42,265 nucleotides of DNA, from NCBI GenBank assembly GCA_016788295.1, contig JAEUSY010000010.1:1-42265 (forward strand), in the 5' to 3' direction. The notes beneath the pieces were generated by a model. It did no database searches. It had not been told where the DNA came from and worked only from the letters and a program-made list of their open reading frames with translations. Source of the stretch: Flavobacteriales bacterium (GTDB lineage Bacteria; Bacteroidota; Bacteroidia; Flavobacteriales_F; PHOS-HE28). This document shows, piece by piece, positions 15,336 through 22,656 of the stretch. The position numbers were made by a program, and so were the translations under genes. The first letter of the stretch is position 1. Each line of letters starts with the position of its first letter.

Positions 15336-16688
15336 TTAAGTGGTTTCCTTCTTAAGGGCATCGAGTCCTTGGCGCACGATGTCCTGCGAATTGATCTTGC
15401 TGGTGCACACGAACTCGCACAGGGCGAAGTCCTCGGGCGCTACTTCATAGAGGCCCAGCTTTTCCATCTGGTCGATATCGTTCACCAGGATGGCCTTCAG
15501 GAGGTGAACCGGGTAGATATCGAAGGGGAAAACGGCCTCGTATTGTCCGCTCATCACGAACGCCCTCTCCTCCCCGTTCTGGTTGGTGTCCATGCGGAAT
15601 TTCTTGCCCGGCATGAGCCACGCGGGGAAGCTGCGGTTGGCACTGAACTTATCGAAGCCAGGACCCGCCCATCCGTCGGTAATGAAGAATTTGGGCTCAT
15701 CGCCCTCGGGCAATACCGTCACTTGGGTATGGTAGGCGCCGAGGAAGCCGTCCGCAGGCACGCGATCACCGGTCAGCACGTTACCGCTGATATAACGGAC
15801 CTTGCCTTCTACCGGACCGGTGATATCCTTGATGGGAGCTCCGATCACTGTGCGGATGTACTTGGGTGTGCGCACTTCGCTGCCGGTGAGCGCCACCACA
15901 CGGGAAGCATCAAAATGCCCGGTGCGGAACAAACGACCGATCAGCAGCACATCCTGTACATCACAGACCCACACCACATCACCCTTATTAATGGGCGACA
16001 CATGGTGGATCTGCACGCCCACATTGCCTGCGGGGTGAGCACCTTCGAACGTATGGCGCACAACGCCCTTGGCATCGAGGAACTCACGTGCCGTGGTACG
16101 CGGACTTACGCCCAGATGCACCTTGCCCTTGGTGAGCTTGCCCAACGCATCGAGACCGGCCTGGAACTCTTCGCCATGGTTGCGAACGATGAAGTCCATG
16201 TCGGGTGCAAGCGGCGCACTGTCAAAGCATGAGATGAAGATGGCCTTGGGCTCCTGCGCTGGATCTGCCACCACATCGAACGGACGCTGACGGATATATG
16301 CAAAGGCACCGCTCTTCAGCAGCTTCTGCATCACCGTCTCGCGGTTCATGGTGGAGGCATCGCCACTACCGAAGTCCTCGTATGTGCATTGGGCATCGGC
16401 AAGCACACGCACATCAAGCACGCGACGCTTATCCCCGCGCACCACCTCGGCCACTTCGCCGCTCACCGGACTAGTGTACAACACACGCTCGTTGTACTTG
16501 TCGCTGAACAACGGCGTACCTGCCTTCACCCGATCGCCGGGCTTCACCAGTACTTTGGGGACAAGCCCGTGGAAATCGGTCGGTCTTAACGCGACGACCT
16601 TCGCGGGATCTGCTTGGACAAGGACCTGTTCGGCATCACCTTTGAGGCGGATATCGAGTCCTTTCCGGATCCGGATGGTGGTGGACAT
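15336..16688 (-). CDS. nqrA: Na+-translocating NADH:quinone reductase subunit A
   Basis: 450 residues from ATG 16688 (MSTTIRIRKGLDIRLKGDAEQ). The frame is open for 24 more codons upstream, but those contain the leader hairpin and the -7 box, so the shorter start is right. NqrA is the peripheral cytoplasmic subunit associated with quinone binding. Visible segments are PKVLVKPGDRVKAGTPLFSDK, SGEVAEVVRGDKRR and FISCFDSAPLAPDMDF, all family-typical. It is the first gene of nqrABCDEF-apbE. Confidence 0.97.
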   Translation of the reverse strand: MSTTIRIRKGLDIRLKGDAEQVLVQADPAKVVALRPTDFHGLVPKVLVKPGDRVKAGTPLFSDKYNERVLYTSPVSGEVAEVVRGDKRRVLDVRVLADAQCTYEDFGSGDASTMNRETVMQKLLKSGAFAYIRQRPFDVVADPAQEPKAIFISCFDSAPLAPDMDFIVRNHGEEFQAGLDALGKLTKGKVHLGVSPRTTAREFLDAKGVVRHTFEGAHPAGNVGVQIHHVSPINKGDVVWVCDVQDVLLIGRLFRTGHFDASRVVALTGSEVRTPKYIRTVIGAPIKDITGPVEGKVRYISGNVLTGDRVPADGFLGAYHTQVTVLPEGDEPKFFITDGWAGPGFDKFSANRSFPAWLMPGKKFRMDTNQNGEERAFVMSGQYEAVFPFDIYPVHLLKAILVNDIDQMEKLGLYEVAPEDFALCEFVCTSKINSQDIVRQGLDALKKETT

Positions 16689-16704
16689 GGTGCTATTGGA
16701 GCAT

Positions 16705-16721
16705 CTGTCCTTTTCGGACAG
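16705..16721 (-). promoter_or_regulatory. Stem-loop in the nqrA leader
   Basis: On the minus strand CTGTCC-GAAAA-GGACAG forms a 6-bp perfect stem with a GAAAA loop, between the -7 box and the nqrA ATG, 16 nt upstream of the ATG. No T-run follows, so it is not a terminator. It could affect mRNA stability or translation, or simply be a protein-binding dyad. Confidence 0.45.
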
Positions 16722-16727
16722 GCGCGG

Positions 16728-16735
16728 CAAAAGTA
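16728..16735 (-). promoter_or_regulatory. Putative -7 box (TACTTTTG) for the nqr-apbE operon
   Basis: A perfect TAnnTTTG match on the minus strand, 39 nt before the nqrA ATG. No TTG at the usual 17-23 nt spacing was found. The box lies in the 71-bp spacer that also holds the start of the divergent plug gene. Confidence 0.5.
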
Positions 16736-16759
16736 GAACCCTTTTCGACATCAGCGACA

Positions 16760-18109
16760 TTGGTCACAAAAGCTCAAAATCCCTTGCCCAGCAAGCACTT
16801 TTCAGCACTTCGTACTGCCTGCAGGGGTACGCTTCCTTGGTTGGCATTGGGCCTGTTGGGGCAATTCCCGGCCAACGCCGGAACTCATCCTATCGGGGGG
16901 GCGCCTTCCACCGAGGAACGTACCTATTCCCCAACCATCCGCACGGTGCAATTGTTCAAGGCCGGTTTTGAACTAAGCGCCCCTGTGATCCAATTGGGCA
17001 GCGATGAGGCGCTCGTTCTAAGGTTCGATGACCTGCAGCCGGGAACCGAGAACTTCTCCTATACCCTTGTTCATTGCGATGCCTATTGGCTGCCCAGCGA
17101 CCTGCTTCCTGGCCAATACCTGTCAGGTGCCATTAGTGACCTGGTTCCAGTTGGGCGCCAGAGCTACAACACCCTTCAGCCCTTCATCCACTACGAGATC
17201 TCGTTCCCCAATACCATGGTGCGCATGGAGCGCTCGGGGAACTACATCGTGAAAGTGTTCCGCGACGGAGATGAGAACGATGTGGTATTGGTGCGCCGGT
17301 TCCTGGTCTTCGAGCAAATGGTCGATATTGAAGCCCGCGTGTTGGCCAGCCGTCAGGTGGACCAGCGCGATGTGGCCCAGCAACTGGACCTCAAAGTGGT
17401 GACCTCTCGACTGAACGTGCAGGACCCATTCGGCGAGATCCATGTGACCGTGCTACAGAACATGCGCTGGGACGATGCACGCACAGGCCTGCGCCCCCGC
17501 TATGTACGCGACAACGAACTGCTTTACGACATGCCCGAACAGGCCCTTTTTATGGGCGGCAACGAATACCGCAACTTCGACCTGAAGGATCTGCGACAGC
17601 CCACACAACGCGTGGCGCGGGTGGAACCTGGGCTCGGCGCGGGGCCTTACCACGCATGGCTGTTCCCCGAGAGCCGACGAACCATTCGCAACTACAACAA
17701 CCAGGCGGACCTGAACGGGCGGTACTTGGTACGAAACGATATGGTGGATGGCGACCCACTGGGAGCGGATTACGTGAACGTGCATTTCACGCTGCCCATG
17801 GAAACCCCGCTGATGGACGACCTGTTCATCTACGGGGGCCTAACTGACTTCCAGTGCAAGGAAGACTTTAAATTGATGTGGAGCGCAGAAGCGAAGGGCT
17901 ACACGGCCCAAGTGCTGCTTAAGCAAGGCTTTATCGACTTCAGCTTTGTAACGTTGGCACGCAATTCAACCGTGCCGGACATCACCGCCATAGAAGGTTC
18001 GCATTACCAGACCGAGAACGACTATCTGGTGCTGGTTTACTTCACGGACCACCAGCGCCGTTGCGACCGCTTGGTAGGCATGCGGTTCTTGAACAGTCGA
18101 AGGGGATAA
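16760..18109 (+). CDS. Type IX secretion system plug protein (DUF5103)
   Basis: 449 residues if the TTG at 16760 is used; there is no ATG or GTG near the N-terminus and the exact start is uncertain. A signal peptide follows (TLPWLALGLLGQFPANA). The mature protein has the DUF5103 features: RTVQLFKAGFELSAPVIQLGSDEALVLRFDDL, LVHCDAYWLPSDLLPGQYLSGA, and a C-terminal beta-sandwich with DDLFIYGGLTDF. In the SprA translocon structure, DUF5103 is the Plug that closes the periplasmic side of the outer-membrane pore. It is divergent from nqrA and followed by a T9SS cargo gene. Since T9SS genes are scattered in genomes, that neighbourhood is only weakly informative. Confidence 0.88.
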   Translation: MVTKAQNPLPSKHFSALRTACRGTLPWLALGLLGQFPANAGTHPIGGAPSTEERTYSPTIRTVQLFKAGFELSAPVIQLGSDEALVLRFDDLQPGTENFSYTLVHCDAYWLPSDLLPGQYLSGAISDLVPVGRQSYNTLQPFIHYEISFPNTMVRMERSGNYIVKVFRDGDENDVVLVRRFLVFEQMVDIEARVLASRQVDQRDVAQQLDLKVVTSRLNVQDPFGEIHVTVLQNMRWDDARTGLRPRYVRDNELLYDMPEQALFMGGNEYRNFDLKDLRQPTQRVARVEPGLGAGPYHAWLFPESRRTIRNYNNQADLNGRYLVRNDMVDGDPLGADYVNVHFTLPMETPLMDDLFIYGGLTDFQCKEDFKLMWSAEAKGYTAQVLLKQGFIDFSFVTLARNSTVPDITAIEGSHYQTENDYLVLVYFTDHQRRCDRLVGMRFLNSRRG

Positions 18110-18135
18110 TGGTCATCCTTTACGATCGGTTGACA

Positions 18136-18164
18136 TTGGACCGAACCTTTTCTTTCGACCTTTG
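18136..18164 (+). promoter_or_regulatory. Putative promoter for the T9SS type B cargo gene
   Basis: TTG at 18136-18138, an 18-nt spacer, and GACCTTTG at 18157-18164 (one mismatch to TAnnTTTG), 37 nt before the ATG at 18202. The spacing fits Bacteroidota promoters. Confidence 0.48.
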
Positions 18165-18201
18165 TCCACTCCGGAACGGATGTTCCCTTCGGTTCCGGTC
18201 A

Positions 18202-20613
18202 ATGCCCTTGCGCTCGCCTCTCCCCCTCATTAGATCTTGGCTATTCATCGGCTTGGCGCTCGGCACCTTGGTGGCCAACGCCCAAGTGCCCACCAAGTGC
18301 TTGGAGATCGAAGGGGTGCTTGTGGATGCCTGCAACAACGCTTGCAGCGGTGCGGAGGAAGGTGAGAACGAGATGTTCCGCTTCATGACCGGGCCCTCGC
18401 CCATCGCCCTGAGCCAGTTGAACGCTGTATGGGCCACCCCGAACGCCTTCCTTGGTTGGGTTCAGAATACCACCACGGCCAGCCTTACGGCACAACTGAA
18501 CGCCACCATTACCAATTGCGGCTGGCTGATCGAGCCACCGAACGGCATCATTCCCGCAGGGAAACGGGTCCTCGGCATTACCAGCACCAACATGTGCGTG
18601 GCAGGCAACTCCTTCGCGGCGCTAAGTGATACCCTCTACGTCATCTACCAGAGCCCCGGGAATGTCATGGGGCATTTCAAGAACACGAACAATACCAACG
18701 CGATCACCAATTTCCCGAGCGGCACCCAGAGCTTTCGCACGTTCATACTCAGTGTGCCCGGCCTATGCTCCGATTCGGTGACCTACAACATTGCCCAATT
18801 GGTGAACCAGATGGGTACTTACGGGGGCGGTTGGGTGGAGAACGATGGCTCCAGCCTTACCGTTTCGTGGCCGGGCAACCCTGTGGTGGGGTACGTGAAC
18901 TACGGCTGCCAGGCACCCATCATCCCGCTTGTGGCTGACATCATCACCGTACCACAACCGATGCAATGCGGCGGGACCCTGCCTATACAGGCCGTGGCCA
19001 CAGGCAATATCAGCAACATGTTCTGGAGCGGTGGCACAGGCACTTTCGGAACGCCAACGGTCACTTCAACCACCTACACGCTGGGAGCAGGCGATTCGGG
19101 AGGTACTGTGCTCTCCTTCTGTGTTGTGAGCGCATGCGGCGACACGATCTGTGACCAGGTGCAAGTGCCCGTTGTTGCCGCTCCGGTCCCTTCGATAACC
19201 ACCGACCCCGCTCCCATTCCCTGCGGAGGATCCGTGGACTTCGCTGGCTCCGTGAACGGAACCGCAACAAGCATCTATTGGTCCGGTGGCACGGGTACGT
19301 TCACCCCTTCGACCGGCACGAGCACGACCTACACCCCGGGCGCCACTGAATCGGGAATGATCCAATTGTCGTTTTGTGCGGTGAGCAGTTGCGGAGATAC
19401 AATTTGTGATCCGGTCCTCTTGGAGGTCAGCGGCCTTCCCATACCCACGATCGAAGCCAACGGCCCAATTACGATCTGCGAAGGCAGTTCGGTGCAGCTC
19501 ACCGCGGCCGGAGCGATCAGCTATGTCTGGAACACCGGCGAGACCACAGCCACCATCACGGTCTCCGCAGCTGGGACTTACTCCGTCACGGCCAGCAATG
19601 CCTGTGGCGATGGCAGTGCCGAGATCACGATCGCTGTGACCGCTGCCCCTGTGGCATCGCTCACTGGTCCGGCAACGGCCTGCCCCAATGAGAACTTCAC
19701 ACTGGAGGCTAGCGGCGGCGACACGTATTCGTGGAGCACGGGGGCTACCGGGAACATCATCACCGCCACCGGTCCTGGCACCTACACAGTGACCGCCATT
19801 TCAAGCTGTGGCTCCGATGAAGCGAACTGGACCGTTGCGCCCGGTGAGGCATTTGCGCCACAATTCACCGTTGATACACCCATTGGCTGTGCACCGCTCT
19901 GCGTAACGATGAACGCCAGCGACCTTGGCGAAGCGGACTACCTCTGGAGGGCCGATGGCGTTGTGATCGGCACCGGGCCTACCCTTGTGCACTGCTTCGA
20001 GGCCGGCACACCCGATATTTCGTTGACCGTTGATGCCAATGGTTATGGCGAACTGTGCCCCGGAACATTCACTGCCGTGGACGCCATTGAAGTGTTGCCG
20101 ATACCCGAAGCACGGTTCGTCGCGTCCCCTCCAATAACCACCATCGAGTCACCTACGGTCACCTTCTTGGACCAGAGCACAGGCGCCACGCTGCGTACAT
20201 GGGAGTTCGGCGCCGGCGAGATGAGCAACGAAGCATTGGTCACCTATACCTACGACTCGGTGGCCTGTTACACCGTACAGTTGACCGTGGCCAACGACCT
20301 GGGCTGCAGCGACAGCAGCACTATGCAGGTGTGCATCGAGGACCCCTTCGTGCTGTGGGCACCGAACGCCTTCACCCCCAATTCCGACGTGATCAACGAC
20401 GGTTTCCTGGTAGTGACCAGCGTTACCGACCCCTCCCTCTTCGAGCTGTCGATCTACGACCGCTGGGGCGCGATCATCTTCACCACCACCAACCTGCGCG
20501 AGGCCTGGAACGGCAACGGCGTGCCAATTGGCGTGTATATCTGGAAGGTGCGGATGAAGGACACCACGGGGCAGGAGCGACAAGCCACTGGCCATGTGAC
20601 CCTGGTGCGCTAG
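18202..20613 (+). CDS. Large secreted adhesin-like protein with T9SS type B (CHU_C) sorting domain
   Basis: 803 residues from ATG 18202; the frame is open upstream, but that stretch holds the promoter. Signal peptide LIRSWLFIGLALGTLVANAQ. The N-terminal domain (VPTKCLEIEGVLVDACNNAC..., ~27-250) is a common start in Bacteroidota T9SS cargo, Cys-rich. Two consecutive ~84-residue repeats follow (~256-339 and ~340-423), each with CGG, WSGGTGTF and CGDTICD. Further Ig-like segments (TYSVTASNACGD, YSWSTGATGN) and a PKD-like domain (FLDQSTGATLRTWEFGAGE) come next. It ends with the CHU_C sorting domain (WAPNAFTPNSDVINDGF, YDRWGAIIF, WNGNG, GVYIWKV). It is surface-exposed, and gliding or adhesion is the usual inference. 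No catalytic motif seen. Confidence 0.88.
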   Translation: MPLRSPLPLIRSWLFIGLALGTLVANAQVPTKCLEIEGVLVDACNNACSGAEEGENEMFRFMTGPSPIALSQLNAVWATPNAFLGWVQNTTTASLTAQLNATITNCGWLIEPPNGIIPAGKRVLGITSTNMCVAGNSFAALSDTLYVIYQSPGNVMGHFKNTNNTNAITNFPSGTQSFRTFILSVPGLCSDSVTYNIAQLVNQMGTYGGGWVENDGSSLTVSWPGNPVVGYVNYGCQAPIIPLVADIITVPQPMQCGGTLPIQAVATGNISNMFWSGGTGTFGTPTVTSTTYTLGAGDSGGTVLSFCVVSACGDTICDQVQVPVVAAPVPSITTDPAPIPCGGSVDFAGSVNGTATSIYWSGGTGTFTPSTGTSTTYTPGATESGMIQLSFCAVSSCGDTICDPVLLEVSGLPIPTIEANGPITICEGSSVQLTAAGAISYVWNTGETTATITVSAAGTYSVTASNACGDGSAEITIAVTAAPVASLTGPATACPNENFTLEASGGDTYSWSTGATGNIITATGPGTYTVTAISSCGSDEANWTVAPGEAFAPQFTVDTPIGCAPLCVTMNASDLGEADYLWRADGVVIGTGPTLVHCFEAGTPDISLTVDANGYGELCPGTFTAVDAIEVLPIPEARFVASPPITTIESPTVTFLDQSTGATLRTWEFGAGEMSNEALVTYTYDSVACYTVQLTVANDLGCSDSSTMQVCIEDPFVLWAPNAFTPNSDVINDGFLVVTSVTDPSLFELSIYDRWGAIIFTTTNLREAWNGNGVPIGVYIWKVRMKDTTGQERQATGHVTLVR

Positions 20614-20622
20614 GCGCGTCGA

Positions 20623-21675
20623 TCACTCCCGCACCACCTGCAACCGATGTCCTGACCGGGTGAGGAAAATGGTGTATACACCGGCAGGCAACTGGCTGAT
20701 GTCCAGCAAGGACCGGGCGCGAAGCGTTCCGCCACCTACGAGCAGGCCTTTCGTATCAAGAAGCAGGTAGGGTTCATCGGTCAACAGTTCGGGTTCAATG
20801 CGCAACTGGCCTTGGGTCGGATTGGGTACCGCACGAAGTAGAGCCGCCCTGCGCAATTCGGCCAATGCGGTGGAGCAGTCTAGCTCATGCAGGACCACGG
20901 TATTGCTACCGCTGTTGGGAATACAGACGCGGTTGTTCACGTGGTCGAAATCGATATCCGCTGGATTGTTGAGACCGGGCACACCGAGATCGGTACCGGC
21001 AGCAGTAAAGGTTGGCTCGTAGCGGGTGATCCGATCGGGCGACCAGGACGCCACGAGGAAATTGCCCAGACAATCGATGGTAACCCCATCGATACTGCCC
21101 AATCCGGTATTGGCCACAAGGGTGGTGGCGGCGCCCGTATTCCGGTCGAAGGCCTTGATGGGCGCGTTGCTTCCCCAGAAAACCACCACCAGCCGATCCC
21201 CAATGGGGTCCCACACTATGCCGTTGGGCTGTCCGCCGGTATTGGTTACCAAGGTGGTGTGGCTGTTGTTGGCCACATCCACCTTGTAGATCCGCTGCGC
21301 TGCGGTCGGGAAATCAGTAACGTACAGGTACTGTCCGTCCGTAGTGATCCCGTTGCAGAAAGACCCGCCCAAGTTCCGGTTGAACACCTGTGCACCATCG
21401 GACAACCGATAGCCCTTCACGCTACCACCGCTGCAGGCGAACAGGGTATCGCCCATGATCTCAAGACCGTAAGGCGCAGGGCTCACGGTAGCAAAGTCGG
21501 TGACCACACCGGCCTGATCGCGCACCTTGATGGCGCCGCTGCTGGTATTGCTCACGAAGTAGCGATCGCCCACGGGATCGTACTCCACGCTCTCGGGGCC
21601 GCTGTATTGCGCTTGTGCGGACATGAAAAGAACGCCAGTAGCGAAAAGGGACATGGCCCGGGGCAAGGTCATCAT
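20623..21675 (-). CDS. Secreted beta-propeller (NHL/SMP-30-like) protein with T9SS type A sorting domain
   Basis: 350 residues. Signal peptide (MSLFATGVLFMSAQAQ), then repeated propeller blades: YDPVGDRYFVSNTSSGAIKV, GNFLVASWSPDRITRYE, DIDFDHVNNRVCIPNSGSN. These resemble SMP-30/NHL-type six-bladed propellers. The last ~70 residues (NPTQGQLRIEPELL ... LDISQLPAGVYTIFL) form a type A sorting domain, so T9SS export is expected. The propeller may bind carbohydrate, protein or act as a lactonase; no clear metal site was assigned. It is convergent with the type B cargo gene (9-bp gap). A TACCCTTG box lies 4 nt before its ATG. Confidence 0.85.
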   Translation of the reverse strand: MMTLPRAMSLFATGVLFMSAQAQYSGPESVEYDPVGDRYFVSNTSSGAIKVRDQAGVVTDFATVSPAPYGLEIMGDTLFACSGGSVKGYRLSDGAQVFNRNLGGSFCNGITTDGQYLYVTDFPTAAQRIYKVDVANNSHTTLVTNTGGQPNGIVWDPIGDRLVVVFWGSNAPIKAFDRNTGAATTLVANTGLGSIDGVTIDCLGNFLVASWSPDRITRYEPTFTAAGTDLGVPGLNNPADIDFDHVNNRVCIPNSGSNTVVLHELDCSTALAELRRAALLRAVPNPTQGQLRIEPELLTDEPYLLLDTKGLLVGGGTLRARSLLDISQLPAGVYTIFLTRSGHRLQVVRE

Positions 21676-21679
21676 GTTG

Positions 21680-21687
21680 CAAGGGTA
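21680..21687 (-). promoter_or_regulatory. Putative -7 box (TACCCTTG) for the beta-propeller gene
   Basis: One mismatch to TAnnTTTG on the minus strand, followed by CAAC and the ATG at 21675. The 4-nt spacing implies an almost leaderless mRNA. Confidence 0.38.
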
Positions 21688-21800
21688 GCCCCCACCGCTT
21701 GGGCCTCAAAGTTGTGAGCACCACAAGTTGTTAACAGACTGTTCGTTAACCAATGCTACTACGCCACCTGTCCACGGAACTATCTTGCGCATCCGGAACC

Positions 21801-22187
21801 ATGGGAACAGCTACCACCAATGGGATCTTGATATCGGCGGAAAGCCGGTTCGAGGGTGCACATAGCGACCCCAAGGCGGGGCGTTTCCTCTTCAGCTACC
21901 GCATCCGTATCGCCAACCACAGCAGCGAGACCGTACAGCTCTTGCGTAGGCACTGGATCATTAAGGACAGCTTAGCCCCGGTACGCGAGGTGGAAGGTCC
22001 CGGGGTGGTGGGCGAATTGCCTGTTCTCGCCCCCGGGGAGGAGTTCAGTTATAGCAGTGCTTGTGATCTGCGTAGTGGTCTTGGCCGAATGGATGGGACT
22101 TATTTGATGCAGCGCGCCAATTCGAAAGAACGGTTCAGGGTGACCATCCCAACAGTTCATTTGATCTATCCATTGGCGGCCAATTGA
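21801..22187 (+). CDS. apaG: ApaG domain protein
   Basis: 128 residues from ATG 21801, the normal ApaG length; the frame is open 16 codons upstream without family similarity. Conserved features are FSYRIRIANHSSETVQLLRRHWIIKD, REVEGPGVVGELPVLAPGEEFSYSSACDL and GRMDGTYLMQ. ApaG has an Fn3-like beta-sandwich. It was named for effects on cobalt/magnesium and Ap4A phenotypes, but its molecular role is not settled. A TATCTTGC box lies 12 nt upstream. The end of the gene carries a short palindrome (ATTGGCGGCCAAT). It lies alone between divergent and same-strand neighbours. Confidence 0.93.
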   Translation: MGTATTNGILISAESRFEGAHSDPKAGRFLFSYRIRIANHSSETVQLLRRHWIIKDSLAPVREVEGPGVVGELPVLAPGEEFSYSSACDLRSGLGRMDGTYLMQRANSKERFRVTIPTVHLIYPLAAN

Positions 22188-22241
22188 CCCCCGGATCCCA
22201 CAAGGCCATCATTCAAGGGCTATTCTACCTTTACCTCGCTC

Positions 22242-22565
22242 ATGTTCACGACCCCTGAACAGCGCTTTCGGCGTCCTTTTGCGCTGAGGCTATCAGCGTT
22301 AATGCTGGTAGCAATGCTGTGGGTGATACCCCGGTTGATGAACACCTCGTATAGTGTTGCGACCTTCGAAGAGCATGGAGCGCTTTCTGCACCGGCCAAC
22401 GAGTTGTCAGAAGTACACCAGAAGAGCATTGGTCCGTGGGGAATCACCTATGCTTTGACCGCTGATATGGCGTTGAGAACACTTCGGCCCGGCACCAAAG
22501 ACGAAAAGCGTGCCCCGCCTGTTCGCGAGGTGCCACATCACCCCCCCTGGTCCGGGGCTTGTTGA
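22242..22565 (+). CDS. Small membrane protein, unknown
   Basis: 107 residues. I do not recognise a family. One hydrophobic segment (ALRLSALMLVAMLWVIPRLM, ~14-33) follows a basic N-terminus (RFRRPF), suggesting a signal anchor with the rest facing the periplasm; the C-terminus is Pro-rich. Codon use is plausible but less G+C-biased at third positions than in its neighbours, so this may be a weakly selected gene or a chance frame. It precedes the SulP gene by 91 bp on the same strand. A TACCTTTA sequence lies about 10 nt upstream of the ATG, two steps from the -7 consensus. Confidence 0.45.
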   Translation: MFTTPEQRFRRPFALRLSALMLVAMLWVIPRLMNTSYSVATFEEHGALSAPANELSEVHQKSIGPWGITYALTADMALRTLRPGTKDEKRAPPVREVPHHPPWSGAC

Positions 22566-22656
22566 GGTCAATTGCCCGCCTTGTTCATGTTTAACGTATT
22601 CGCTGCACCATCCAGCTTGGCATGGCATATCCGTACATCCATTCCTCCAACCCAGC

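Noticed and set aside
14118..16232. 704-residue plus-strand frame opposite nqrB and nqrA
   Set aside because: Antisense shadow rich in His/Gly/Gln from the codon bias of the nqr genes; no family resemblance.
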